The position numbers and the translations under genes are program-made. From Anisakis pegreffii (Eukaryota; Nematoda; Chromadorea; Rhabditida; Anisakidae), in the NCBI GenBank assembly GCA_035041965.1, contig JAPYMA010000193.1, positions 124,001 through 188,000 of the forward strand: a stretch of DNA of 64,000 nt, written 5' to 3'. Of the stretch, positions 32,194 through 45,597 are shown piece after piece. Positions within the stretch are counted from its first letter, which is position 1. Every line of letters starts with the position of its first letter. The notes under the pieces were generated by a model that saw only the letters and a list, made by a program, of their open reading frames with translations, made no database searches and was not told the DNA's origin.

Positions 32194-33981
32194 CTTCTTT
32201 GCACTTCCTGAAATCGGAAGAATACGAATCTAACTTGATAATGAATCACGAAAAAATATTGTTGACTTAGCAGCCTTAGTAAAACGCGCTTTTAAGATTA
32301 TACAAAGGAGCAAATAAATGTCATTCAATCGTTTTTTTCTTCCAATTCCTTCCCCTGAAATAAAACTGAAAAGAATAGACAAACTTCTGAAACATTTGAT
32401 GAATCAAACACTGATCAACCACTGATCTATTGACTTAATGCCCATCTGTTTTCCTAGGACGTACACTCCACTCAAATAGTAATTTGCATTGCCACTGTAC
32501 TCGAAACTTTTTCAGCGACCTCGATATACGTTCATTAGATTCCTTCACTTTACTGGGAACAGTCCAAACGGAGGCTGGCAATAACGAGACTTTATCAAAT
32601 CCCCCTATCTCAATGTCCCTCATAATGTCGACTTGACTGCTAGAACGAAGCTAATTACAAAATGATGAAATGACCAATAGGAGAGGTTAACAACAACCGA
32701 CGAGATGCAAATAAGAAGTGTTTGACGAGGATAGATGATAAATTTTACTGTTATATTATATAGGTGATATATGAATTGCTTTATTGTACGATCATAATAA
32801 ACAGTTATGTCGTTTTGCGTACATTAAGAACGTAAATGCACACAAACAAGAGACCAGCCAAACCGAACGAACCAACTCTTTGTAACAATCGAATAATATT
32901 AGTTATATTATTAAGCATAGTCATGATAGTAATAATATCGAATGTGGTCTGATCATATGGTGTATGATGGTTTAAGTAACGGATGAACAAAAAACATATT
33001 GCTACATGATGAGTATGAAGAGAGCATATTACGAGCATATAATAAAAATTTTAATCCGGTTATGAAATGCTCTACAACAAACCTCATATAAATTCACATC
33101 AAACGAGACAACCAACATATCATTTTATCATAATAATCACTCAAGATAATAGATAAAAGTAAATATTTGCATGTGCATTGAATAATCATAACATGTGCAA
33201 TGTTAACTAATGAACTGCTATTCAGAAATATTAAATCAACAATACCTCACTTTTGACTGCATTGCAATTAGATTACCGTTTCAATCGTTCATTTACTCTT
33301 TCAATACACCACACCACAATGACGATTAAACGGCATTCTTACATTCAATTTATAAACATAATAAAGTTTTCGAGTTATTATTGCCATCCATCAGACTGCA
33401 TTCATCAACTATATTATTTCAAAAATATTCACAAAAACGATTCGCTGCGTAGAATTTGTAATGTAAAAATGCCCGATACCAAAATAGTTAATGTGAAGAA
33501 ACAAATAATAATAAATAGAGTAATTTCTATCGAAAGTGCACTCTAAGGAGTAGATCAACAATGTTCCCCGATTATAGTGTAATTATAATTTGAATAAATA
33601 TAAAGAAAATAATATTTCAACAAATCGCACATTTCAGAGTGTTAAAAAGAAAAAGACCACAAACTAGGCACAACGAATGTATTACATTTGTTATTTAGGA
33701 ATAGAAAAGAAAAGAAGAAAATGATAATGAATAAATAAATGAAACAAATGAAGATAAACGGAGAGCTAGTCGTTATGACAAAGTTGTAGAGCGCAGTGTG
33801 GTGAATAGACTGCTAATAGACTAATAATATGCAAAATATTATAATATAATATTCAACAAAGTTTATCATATCAGAAATATAGTCGTTTTTGAATAACACT
33901 AAAGATGAATTTCAATAATATTCGATATTATATTATATTTTATAGAAAGGATAACAACTGGTGAGGTATAACATAACATTC
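32194..33981. other. Intergenic region upstream of RGP1
   Basis: AT-rich. A minus-strand frame at 32435-32640 has coding-like composition, starts after a TTCTAGCAG acceptor, contains SLLPASVWTVPSKVKE and ends near SVRPRKTDGH. It may be a leader exon, a relic or chance; I do not recognise it. Nothing else is supported. Confidence 0.35.
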
Positions 33982-36900
33982 TCAACGAAACAGGCAGTAA
34001 TTGCATGAACTCTCGGAAATACAGTGTGCAAAATATGCTAGACGACGGACTGCGTCCTCGTATGCATCTCCAGCTGCAAATCATAATTATTATCACCATC
34101 ACCACTATCATTATCACTATCTCATTATCACTACTGCTAGAATCATCAATTCATTTTCAAGACTAGACATCCTAATATAATCACGTCTATCATTTCTCAT
34201 TCCTTCTAATGTCACCAGTATTCACTAAAAAAGTACAATAATTCATTAAATATTAAAAAACAAAACCACTGAACAATTCATTCAACTGGACAACACATCT
34301 TTAATTGCAAGATGTCGAATCGCTTAAAAATAATAACCAAACAAATAACAAACTCACTTGTTGGAACCTCATGAAAAGGAATAGCCGCTTGAGTGGGCGG
34401 TAAAGAAGTAGGAAAAACAACTTGTGGCATATCCAAAGAGTTTGAGGAACCGAAACGTGACGAAGGTGACGGCGGGTCAGGTGCATCGTGACCATTCGAG
34501 TTCAAATACGGTAAAGGTGAAGCCGATCCACCGAACCCTCCTCCGGGCGTTCCGGAACGCGACCCAGAACTAGAGCGTGATCCAACACTATTCGATATGA
34601 CTGAACCGGATAAAGATAACGATAACGACGAGTGCACACCACCCGGTGAAGGGGGTGCGATTGGGGCTGGTAGAGGTGCCGCCTGCAACCAAATTGTCGT
34701 TTAAATATCTCATTAGCACCTATTTAAATGACGTTCTGATGAACAACCCAATTTCTTTAGAATCAAATAATCAACTCAATAACTAGATGATAGATACTGC
34801 ATATACTTTTGCAGTGCATATGCACACTATGTTGATATTAAAAAAACTTCATTTAACTGACTGCTGCGTTCATATGGTACAACAACACTCTTTACAAACT
34901 TTCAGCGTGAAATACGTGAAGAGCAAAAATGTACCATCAAATGAACGGACGACATAAGAATTCTGAGGATAGATGAAAACATTCACTAAATGACTGCTAG
35001 GCGACAGTATGTTCGCAACATACAACGTACTGTCATTTGATTGAATAAAAGGCAAATAGTTTCAGTCTAACAGTGAATCTCGAGTATGAAGCAAAAGATC
35101 TTGAAAACTTCAGTACCACATTACGGAATTTAAACATTTTTAGCTATCAAGAATTACGTTAAAGTGAATTAGTATAAGAACAAAACAATGAAACTGAAAA
35201 AAACGAAACGAAGTTAAAGGCACCTGAGATAGTTGTTGCTTTCTTGAGGAAATTAATTGTTGCTGTTGCGATTTAGTACCATTATTACTATTAATACTAT
35301 TATTATTCAAACAAATATTATTATTAGAGGTTACAGTCGGTTGCAATGGCTTTTTCGGTGTTAATCCAATAACAGTTCTGAAATTACTATCGAGATTATA
35401 CGTTAAGTATCGAGTACTAGACATTTACATTCTAACGTCATACGTCTATGAATTACGAAATCTTATTAAATTCGGCGATTCATCAAGGCACACAAATCTA
35501 TAATAAAAGAAACGGCCAAATATAATCGAAACTGTTCAACAATCCTACCGAGAACCAAGCTAACGCCTTCGCATTATCATTTCTCTTCAAAGTGACTGCT
35601 TTCTTATGAACAACACTTGTTTTTCATCGAATGAATAGCATACTTAATCGAAAAACAACGAAAGGAAATCACTAAAGAAGAGAATATGTTCACTGAAGTT
35701 TTTCGAGTGAAAAACAAAGTAATAATAATATTTCAGTTAAGAATTTCAAAAATAAAAAACTACCTATTTCCTGTAACCGCATCAATAGATTTCGGTTGTC
35801 GACCAGTTAAAATATCAATACTCGCATTTTTATGACACACTGCAATAGCCCTCCACTGAACTTGATTCTGTTTTTGTTCAGTGGCACGATATCTAATTTG
35901 CATGCCAGGTTTGAACACTGTTCGAATATCCTAAAACTATCATTCAATCACTTACTTCATTCAACAAATTATTTTTGCCACTTCAACCGCCTCTGTTCTC
36001 ATAAATTTATTGATGAAAAGCACCTTTTCGCACTTGAAAATGTCACAAACAAACTTTATAATGAACGCTAATAATGTTTCTGAGCTCCAACATCCTCATA
36101 GAATGAGAGAAATGAAATGAAACTGAGAATAACATAAGCAATGAATGAATGCAGTAACCTTAGTGTCAGGCCGAACTACACTAGCCGTAAAATAAACTGT
36201 GGATCCATTATTTGCCTGAAACGATCAAGATGAACGAGCCATCAATGACACGTACACACCTCCATCATCAAACTTCATGTTCATGTAACATCGCCTCTCA
36301 ACCAATTCTACTTCATACACAGTCAAACCGCATATTATGAACGTTCCACCAAACAACAACTACATCCAAAATGTTTGATTTGTAAACGTCCAAATGAAAA
36401 CATGCCCTATTAGGGCTGCTTTACATCGATCAAGAGTGAATTAAAATCATATTTTCAAGAAACTTTCCTCTCGAAAGATAACTGAGAAGAAACGATTGTT
36501 CTTTCATATAAAGAGATTTCTATTTTCTCGAAAAATTAACAGAACACCGAAAAAACATACCGTAATAAATCCATATTGTCCCTTCGCTTCATCAACCTTC
36601 ATTAAAGTACCAATACCATCGACTATTTTACCTTTTGACTCGAACTGAACACTATTTGGTAAGGCCTTATATCTAACACCGAAAGTGACATGAGTACCTT
36701 CCTGCAATCACATTCATTGTTGATTATGGCACCGACTACTTTTATCAAATTAGAAATGTGAAATAGAAGGGATGAAGAATCATTTGGTCTACCCAATAGA
36801 TAGGAATCGCTCATGAACATTTCCATTCACATATAATCCGTTTCTTGAATTCAGTTATCATCTTCGATGTTTACTCTTTGATTTTATCAAGCAAAAGAAT

Positions 36901-37253
36901 AAGACTTTCACACTATCGAAGACTATCATATTTTTATCTTTTCTGGATGGACAAGTTTGATATCTGACTTTCCACTACATTAAGGTCGAAGCGATAAACG
37001 GATGAATAAACGATTTTATCAAATAAACGAATTAGAATCAAAGTAACGCTAAAAATAATAAAATAAAACATCATACCGGTTCATGTGCTTTTGCTTTGAA
37101 AGTAACCCAATCTTGAATATCAAAATTTTTAGAAATCCAAGAATCCCTATACGCAACAATTTTACCATCGAGACCACCTTTAGAAAGATGTAAGAATTCA
37201 GGACAAGAATAAACGACACGTGCCCTTCCAGTTATTATACCAGTAACACTCAT
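33982..37253 (-). CDS. Tandem OB-fold / cold-shock-like protein, unnamed
   Basis: Seven exons close exactly in phase: 37077-37253, 36561-36701, 36159-36215, 35764-35930, 35224-35377, 34358-34682, 33982-34073, giving 370 residues from ATG to TGA. Residues 1 to about 180 form two beta-rich modules. The second contains GIGTLMKVDEAKGQYGFI followed by STVYFTASVVRP, which is close to the cold-shock-domain pattern (GTVKWF..KGYGFI..VFVH). Each module ends similarly (VRYKAL..SVQF and IRYRAT..QVQW), suggesting an internal duplication. Residues 180-330 are low-complexity: Asn/Gln-rich, then a Ser/Gly/Pro-rich tract containing SSLSLSLSGS. The last exon has DAYEDAVRRLAYFAHCISES. Single-stranded RNA or DNA binding is an inference from the fold only. 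No orthologue name comes to mind. Confidence 0.8.
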
Positions 37254-38655
37254 TATGAATAGCTTTAAATAAATCAACTGAAATCCTTCAATTCATCAAT
37301 AAAATCGAGAAACGTGTTCATATCACGTTTGGCAACGAGTACGCATCAAATAGAACTAACTATAGGACTGATATGATAATTTGGTACAGAACAAAATAGA
37401 ATTTAACAACGAAACGTTTCGACGAGTTGGGTGATGTGAGTTGAACGAGCACAGAAACGTTCAGTGAATACTATAGTTATGGATGTTATTGTAGGAGGAT
37501 AACAACCGCAATAGTGGTAATTATATTAAAATACTACTATCATCAATAATCGTAACGATTAAATAAATGGCTCAAAACAACATTCGTGGTAATAAAAGTC
37601 AATTCTTTTGCACTCAGAATGATCTTTTTTCGTTTTAAAAAACTAAGCCTAAAAATGAAGTAAAGCAAAGAACGAAATGTTTGCAAAAACTTTATTTCAG
37701 CTTAGCGCCTCACTCACAAGTCGGCATTATCTAACCACTTAACAACGACTACCATTGACGATGTACGAAAATATCAAAGTCTCATTATTTTCCCTTCCAT
37801 AACTCAAATGTTTAAACAACAATCCGCACAATAAACTGACCACATACAAGACCGCAGATCGAACTGTTAGTTTTACGAATGAGTTAAACAATTCTATTAG
37901 AATAACTTTCAAAATTTCACTATATTCCTCGACTAAAATACGTGTGCGCTAGACAATTATTCAAGAAAATATTACGAAAAAAATTTGCACTTTCACTGAA
38001 GGGAAATTCCCGATTGAATTATCCATGGAGAGATTTTTTTTCATACATACAAAAAATATCGGAACTTTTGCTATTGTTCATTCGAGAGTTGTCAACTGAA
38101 AAAAAAACACAGAGAAGCGTTTCAGTGTTTGTTCTCCGGTCTGCTAGTATTCATTAGTTGTGTTGTTGCATATCAGCAATTCCCATTTCAAAACAGCTGA
38201 TCGCGAGCTGAGTGAATGCTCGACTACGCTTACTATTAGGTGCTTGCTGCTAACTGATGTTCCACTATCAACATGAAACAATCCTTAGGGAATACCCAAA
38301 TTCAGAACGACACAACTGATCAGTTCAGGTTACAAGCATAGAACTGTAGTGTAAACGAAAATTCTCAAACTATAATTATGCTCGTTCATTGAGAAAGACT
38401 TTGCAAATCACACTACTGCATGTATCAAGGCAAAACAAGCCTTGGGACGACTTCCATTTAATGAAAAGAAAAACGAAACAAAAATGAAATCAACAATACA
38501 GAACCGCTCGAATGGTACCAACACATAGAATCAAACACCAACGATAAATAATTGAAATGGTGGTATGACGACCACTTATTTGAATAATTAACACCACTTG
38601 GAACATCATTTATTAATTCCTTTTGAACAGTTTAGTTCGTTTAATGAATGTCAAC
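37254..38655. other. Intergenic region between the OB-fold gene and lipoyl synthase
   Basis: Probable promoter of the minus-strand OB-fold gene. A plus-strand open frame at 37942-38157 is hydrophobic/basic and unrecognised; I consider it chance. No repeat or RNA gene seen. Confidence 0.4.
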
Positions 38656-38661
38656 TTTATT
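38656..38661 (-). promoter_or_regulatory. Candidate poly(A) signal of lipoyl synthase
   Basis: AATAAA on the minus strand, about 60 nt beyond the TGA at 38722-38724, with a second overlapping AATAAA-like word just upstream. Position is normal for a short 3' UTR. Confidence 0.55.
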
Positions 38662-38721
38662 ATTTTATTACCATTACATGGAACTACATCGAATTCGTAT
38701 TTACAAAGCAGCACAGCCTAC

Positions 38722-41700
38722 TCAAGCGTTTACCGCTGATTTCTCATTCACCTTCTTCTTGGCGTTAACGATATTCGACAGGTAGAACTCTCCGGCCTGG
38801 AAAATGTAATAATTAGCACGATACATGTTCACCACAATAGAATATCAGCTATGTATAAACAAGCAAGAAAGTAACTGCGTGAATTGTTGAATGTTCAAAC
38901 TCTCTTTTGATTCATTCTGCGCATTTCGCATTACAAAAAAAACGAACCAATGCACGCTATTGTTCCTTATTCATCTCGAAATTCGTGTTTTTTTTAAATG
39001 ATGAACAAAACGTGAAATTAGACAATGAAAATTTTACTTACAATTTATTAGATGTTTCAAACTGGCCGCATACCACAGCAATATTAATAATTATGTGATA
39101 ACACATTACGAATATGGTAAAACAAAAACCATTTGTTATTTTATGAAAGTTTTCACAGACTTAAGGACTACTTTGGAAAAATAAATAAATCAGATTTGTT
39201 ACCCTATATGAAGATCTGACCAGAGGACCACTCGCCGTATAAAGAAAACCGAAACTATCGCCTTTTTCTTTCCATTCATCAAACTTAGCTGGTGTAATCC
39301 ATTCTTTGACGAGTAAATGCCTCTTCGTTGGTTGCATATATTGACCGAACGTTAATGCCTCCACACCTGCAAACAAAGCATATATATATACCTATACAAA
39401 CACTTTCACTTTATATTAATTATTCAGCATTCGATTCTGTTTCAAACAACTTGAATCCTTATGGTATTTCTATTCGATAGCTGCGTTCATTCCGAATTTA
39501 CAAAGTCAGTGATAAACAGATTTATGAAGATATCCAAACGAATGTCACTCATTTCCGCCTTTCAGTCCTTAGATTAATTTCAAAATGCGTCATTAATGTT
39601 TTCACTGATCGCAATACCACAAATTAAGAGTTCCACTCAAACAAACAGAGAGTGATTTGTTTTGAATACATAAAAATTAAGAGTTGCGTGAGAAATGCTA
39701 TTGTCTGCATTGACATGCTGTTGCATAAAAAACGATGAGAGATTTAAGCTGATGATCAAAACAAACACCTAACGAAGCAATCTGATCTTTTAACGTGCGA
39801 ATCGGAAGTTTTTCACAAATGCTGCGTTAAACGTATTTTTATAGTTGTTTGCTGCACTTACTCGTGATAAATGCAACTTTAATATTTCGAATCAGATCGT
39901 ACTCAAAACGCTCTACGGTACGCGTTAGATCGCTGCAAACAAACACACGCTTATTGGTTCTGACAGCTTAGGTTGTTGCGCTCTGAATCAAATTTTCATG
40001 AGCAGAATTCATAAATAGGCACATATACACCTAAACAAACAAAAACGGCAGTGTACGAAAGTTTTACATTTGAAACTGCGCTCGACTATTTTCTGCATTC
40101 ATTTGCACATCATAGTTAATGTCCTCATAACATTTTATAAGGTTGTCGATAAAGCTGACTCATCCAACACATAAGGAATAACAATACACCTATAAACGCA
40201 CACCTCTCTCCCATCCCCTAAACCTATTTGCTCCTGCTGCTGCTGCTGCCGCTGCTAAACAGTCATCACAATAGCAGTCGGTGTATCAGTACGAATGTAC
40301 CTAGTTCACCCGCTCTTCTAAGGGGTAATGATTGCATTACACTATTACTGCCTCGTCAATAAAACCAAACCGCATGAATCAATAAAATTATTAATTGGAA
40401 TAATTTTTGTTTGGTATTTCATGTATCAACTTTGAAATGCATTAGAACAGAATAAACAAAGTGAAAAGGTGTCTATAACTGCACAACAAAAAACAAAGAA
40501 AAAGCAAGGAGAAAAATACGTAAACAAATGAAGAAAACTGATCAGATAACGTGTGAAATTCAGAATAAAATGATTCCAAAACAAACACATAATTATGTAG
40601 AGTAATGTTATTATATGACGAGATGATGAGGTAGAGCATAGCCGAGTTACGATAAATTTTTAGAATCCTAATTTGATGGTAATGTCAAATAGAGATCATT
40701 TAAGCCGTTAAGTACATCATTAATATCTTCAGAGGAGATGTAAGATCGAAGATTCTACCAGGGTTTCTTTCAGCATGTACACATAATAAGTATCAACAAT
40801 ATTTTGTGTACGTTTATTCGTATTTACATATACACATACATAAATATACGAAGGTGTACAAAGATTTAAATATTGAAGAGAAGATAAGAAGAGAAATAAA
40901 AATAAGATGGCGATTTGATTGTGTAAAGTTCAATTGAGAAGCTTTCAGCACAGAGGTAACGATGAAAAGCTGAAGAGTGCGTGCAGAGATTGAATGGCAA
41001 CGTTACCATAGAGATATGACAGATATTTGAGAGAAGTCGCATAAAGGATAGATGAGAGACGCTTAGAATGCATTTCATTTATCATATTATATGAATGAGC
41101 GCTTTGGTAAGTTGTGCTGTTTGAATCATCTTTTAATATCTTATAGCTAAAGCTATTCTATTCATTTAACAAGTTTCGCCTTATTCTTCATATATAATAT
41201 TTGCGAGCTGCGCACACATCCCCCTCTTGCCACTTCATAATAAAATATGTTGCTTCTTTACAATACAGGTAGTAGTAATTTAATTGACCATACACAAATA
41301 AGCACATGTGTATCTATCTTCAGTTAATTCACTACATCGAATAATTACTGAATATGTATTTCGAACCTGATATCATACTGCATATCTATTCATTTATTTC
41401 GATGCAAGAACTCCCCTTGTAACATTACAGCAATCATAAAATGCGGTACGTCCTCAAAAAAAATTCTCATTAGGCAAGAATTAGTCCACTTATCGAGCAC
41501 TAAAACACCACACGTCAAACAGCAATGATACTTCAGTATTCTTTTGCTGATTAAACAACTTCCTTCACCCTAAATCATATAATTCCTTGTCATTATCCAT
41601 AAATGTGAAAGTGATCCTTCCTCTTTTCACGTTATGTGAAAAAAGGAAGGATCACTTTCACTTTTATGTATTATCATCATCAATGTAAATTGTTAAAAAT

Positions 41701-44700
41701 GACGAGATAATGATAAAAGCAAAGATAAATAACGCACCAATCGATCGTAAATCTCTCATTGTCTCAATCACTTCGTCATCTCGCTCACCGAGACCTAACA
41801 TTATCGATGTCTTCGTAACAACGTCTGGTCTTGTCTAAATTATCCATCAACCAATCATAACATTATTCCATTCGTACAACAACTCACTGAAGTAAACTTC
41901 AAGGCATGAACGCCATACCCTAGATATCTTCTAAATACCTACTTTGAAATTAAAAATTAATGTAGTATTCAATATGACTACCTTTACACAGAAACATGAA
42001 TGAAGTAATCGCATGACGGATTAGATGGAATAAATTATAGTTGCATAAGCTATCCGAGACAACGCAATTTCTAAGAAATTGCAAGTAAACAATAAATCTT
42101 TGCTCCGAATTCCATGAATAAAGCGGTAACCAAATAATGAGTAACGCCAAACAAACGCACAAATATCCCATTATCAATAATACTGTACAAAGCAAACAGA
42201 TGAAGTTATCTACCTTTTTAGCGTGTTCCAATGCCTTCAAGGACTGTTCGTAAGTCGCTCTTGGATCCCGAACCCATGGTGTTAAACGTTTAACCGTTTC
42301 CATATTGTGTGCATAAACATCCAAACCCGATTGGACCACAGTTTCGACACTTTCCAACGAACCACCAAAATCTGGTACGAGACATTCAACCAGAATTTTT
42401 GGAGAGGCTTCTTTGACCCGTCGAACTGTTTCGGCGATATGCGAAGCACCACCATCCGGTATGTCATCTCTTCAAATTACATTACAGTCATTGACTTTGT
42501 TTGAACCCTCCCACAGAAACGCTAATGACTATAACATTATCAAAAATTCTGTGATTTCATTTAACGCCAATCTGAATTTCCCTGCCATTCGACGATCTCT
42601 AGTTTCAAATCGAAGGAAAGTGGCTTTAACAAAACGAACTGCACAAGTGATACGACATATTATAACCAAAATAAATTTTTGGCGATCATATGCAAAGTTC
42701 ACGATAGATCAAATCAGACAACCAAAAACAAGAGAATGACCATGAATAAAAGTGCGAAGCGAACAGCACTCTATCCGATCGCACAATACGATCAGCACAT
42801 AAACATGTACATTGCTTATCGTATCGTATCGAACAGATTCCTTTATCAGTAAGCGCAAAACACTCTATATGAAAGGAAGGCATTGCAAATAATGTTTGAA
42901 AATAATCCTTTAATATTCTTTTTCTCTCATGACTAAGAAGTGAAAATGGTGACTGCTAACAGAGCGAACACAACGCTGGCAATTTTTTGACACTCCTTAG
43001 CAGTCAGACGGAGACACATTATCCTTAAGGGAAGTACAGGTGGATTAACGGTGCTGCACCAAATAAGCACTTCTCACAATAACAAAAACAATATCAAATT
43101 GCTCGTTCGGCCCAACCCTCACGAGAATGATATCAACAATCAGCGGCTATTCATTTGTCAGCAAACAAATAACTCGAACCGAATAAAACAATCAAGAGTA
43201 CCACTGATCGTTGCCGAATAAACGATTAGTTCCGCATGTAGAAGGTCTCATCCAAGTTTAGTATTTGTTCAGTGCATATTTACATATAAAAGTGAATAAA
43301 ATTTGGATCGAAGCTAAATCGCTGTTTACCTGTCAACAGATGTAAAAACCACATACGAAACACCCCATTCAGCAATAGCTTCAGCCGTCTTTAGCGGTTC
43401 ATCCGCATCGAGTGGAGGCGGGTTGCGTGCTGTTTTTACGGAGCAAAACCTTAAAATATTAATTCTTCAAATTGTTATCAAAATCTACTTCACGTAAAGA
43501 ATAAGTCATCGATGCCATCATGATCACGAGCTCACTAAGAATTCTCTTCACCCTCTCCCCACTCCACCTAGAAAAAAAAACCAGGAAAGCTGTCACTCTC
43601 AAATGAATTAAAGAATGCACCACCGAGACAGAAATGACGTCAACCGACTACGTTATTTGTTGCAGCATGCAAAATGAATAATGAACACATGCAGAGGTAA
43701 AAACACGAAATATTTTGATACTTTGCATCATTCCCAAAATATGAGGGATCCTATTTTCATATCTGAAACTGCTTTCTTTGGTCTCACTATTGGTCATCCA
43801 TGCGTTTTACAATATCGATGGCACAACACGAACTTCCATTCAGCCGAAATTTTAAATGAACATTTCAATAAACATTGCAAATTTATGCAAAATTTATTTA
43901 ATGCAAAAAAATTTATAAAACTAACAACCAAATTAAGAATGCGAAGAATTTTATGTAATAATCGAACAAATGAAAATATCTAAAGAGTGATAACGCAATG
44001 ATATGATAAGCGACCTGCATCCTCGAGTGCAAGTGTCCCCCATAAGCATAATAGTAGCCGTTGCAGGCGCACTGCGTGATCCTGCCCAGCATTCTCCAAT
44101 GTTCGGACAACGAGCCTCTTCACAAACCTTTGTTATATATACCTCATTCAACAAACAACTCAATCATTTAAAAATAATTAATATTTCATCAACTCATTCA
44201 TTTATATCCAAATTATCAGTAAATTTAACTAATTAGAAAAACTAATCACAGTGGAAGATCCATTCGTTAACGGCCAATCAATTCACTTAGTGATTAATAT
44301 GACTGACTAGTGACTCGCATCTAGAATCAAACAAATCTTAATCCAACGTTCATCGACTAAATCCATATCGTTAACTGAACGTTCACGTCATTTTCTCGGT
44401 CAAATTTTCAAGCAATACATCCAAAAATTTTTTTTTGCTTCCGTAGAATAAACTGCTATCTAAACTTGATCCAATGAAATACCCCATTCAGAGTTAGGTC
44501 TGAGCGATACAATAAGTGTTATATGTGATGGACATACAGTGGAATCGAAAGTGCAGGGTTGTTATGAAAAAAAGTGCGTCGAAAGACTCATTTAGGAAAG
44601 ATGGGCATTGAATTATTCTTTGAGCGTTACCATTATTAAATTATTTATTATCCAATGAATACGCACTAATTTCAAAAATTTACTCACTAATTTCTATTTT

Positions 44701-45597
44701 TTGCAACAATTTATTCCCACCGTGAAAAATCTCCGCTAAATCAAAGAACCTACTAAAGAGTGAGCCAATAAAAGACGAAAGATGGCAATGATAATGCATA
44801 ACGATGCTCGATGTAGTTCACTTGTCCATTAATTTATTGCGCATTCAAAATAAAATAGACAACCGATCTGTACTCATTTCATATGGTGAGTAGCAATTTA
44901 TTAGAGAGGTTCTTTAAAATTGATTACATATGCAAACAGAAGGAATGGACAATGTTATGAAGAAATAAAGCGGTGTTAAAGTGATACGAGGTGGACTTGA
45001 TGATGGAGTGAAACCATCTGAGCAATTAATCATAAAATTATAACTAATTAATATTAAAATAAACCGTTGAAAGTTTTAGTCCCTTTATTTGTTTTTTCAG
45101 CTTAAAATAATTGCCATTTTCCACTGATGTAACATTTCGTTTCAGCCACGGTGGTAATCTGAGTCTCTTTCCACCAATTTCAAGCTTCAAACGACCCTCA
45201 TATTTGGCCACTGCTTCTTTTGCATTTCCTTAATTCAATTTCGTCTCACTTCAATTTGTTTTTTGGAAATCATCACAAATAATGACTGAGAATTTTACTA
45301 TAAGTTTTGTAAATTCGTTCGACAAACGAGCTTTGCACAGCAGAATACATGCTGTATTAAAGTCACATCTTTCGCATATACTCATTTCTTCATAAATGTA
45401 AACTGCTTTTCGTGGAAATAATTTCCACTTCTAGCATAAAGAAAAGGATGGAAACAACGAAAAAAATTACCTGACGAAACGAAATCTTGAAAAGATGGAC
45501 CGTCAGGAATGGCAACTTTTCGAGTTCGAGTTGCATATGACGCGCTCGTTACCAGGCGTACTGGGATTGCTCTTGACGAATAGAACAACGTTAGCAT
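38722..45597 (-). CDS. LIAS: Lipoyl synthase, mitochondrial
   Basis: Radical-SAM enzyme that inserts two sulphurs into octanoyl groups on the lipoyl domains of pyruvate and 2-oxoglutarate dehydrogenases and on glycine cleavage H protein, in the mitochondrial matrix. Eight exons join perfectly: 45471-45597, 45065-45228, 44015-44127, 43330-43449, 42214-42469, 41738-41834, 39203-39366, 38722-38796. They give 371 residues, one less than human. Residues 1-28 look like a mitochondrial presequence (Arg, Ser, no acids). The auxiliary cluster cysteines are in [12 protein letters not shown] (99, 104, 110). The radical-SAM cluster is CTRGCRFC (130, 134, 137). [51 protein letters not shown] and [12 protein letters not shown] are all present. 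The gene looks intact. The 2.4-kb intron 41737-39367 holds a long hairpin at 41598-41668. Confidence 0.97.
40231..40257. repeat. Short CTG/CAG microsatellite
   Basis: CTCCTGCTGCTGCTGCTGCC and a following GCTGCT form an imperfect trinucleotide run inside a lipoyl synthase intron. Confidence 0.6.
41598..41668 (-). ncRNA. Long intronic hairpin, pre-miRNA-like
   Basis: Arms at 41598-41630 and 41636-41668 are reverse complements at 31 of 33 positions, with a 5-nt loop (41631-41635). In minus-strand (sense) RNA one of the two differences becomes a G-U pair, leaving a single A-A mismatch. The hairpin lies in the lipoyl synthase intron, 70 nt downstream of exon 6 in transcript direction. Length and pairing suit a small RNA precursor or a recent foldback; no expression evidence exists here. 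Such near-perfect pairing is also compatible with an endogenous siRNA source or a foldback transposon. Confidence 0.45.

Noticed and set aside
39856..39934. Minus-strand open segment after a TTTGCAG acceptor, inside a lipoyl synthase intron
   Set aside because: It encodes [19 protein letters not shown], which is not part of lipoyl synthase. Exons 6 and 7 join perfectly in phase without it.
29227..45597. Three successive minus-strand genes as an SL2-type operon
   Set aside because: Gaps between coding regions are about 1.5-1.8 kb, much longer than typical nematode operon spacers, and no trans-splice signal can be assigned.
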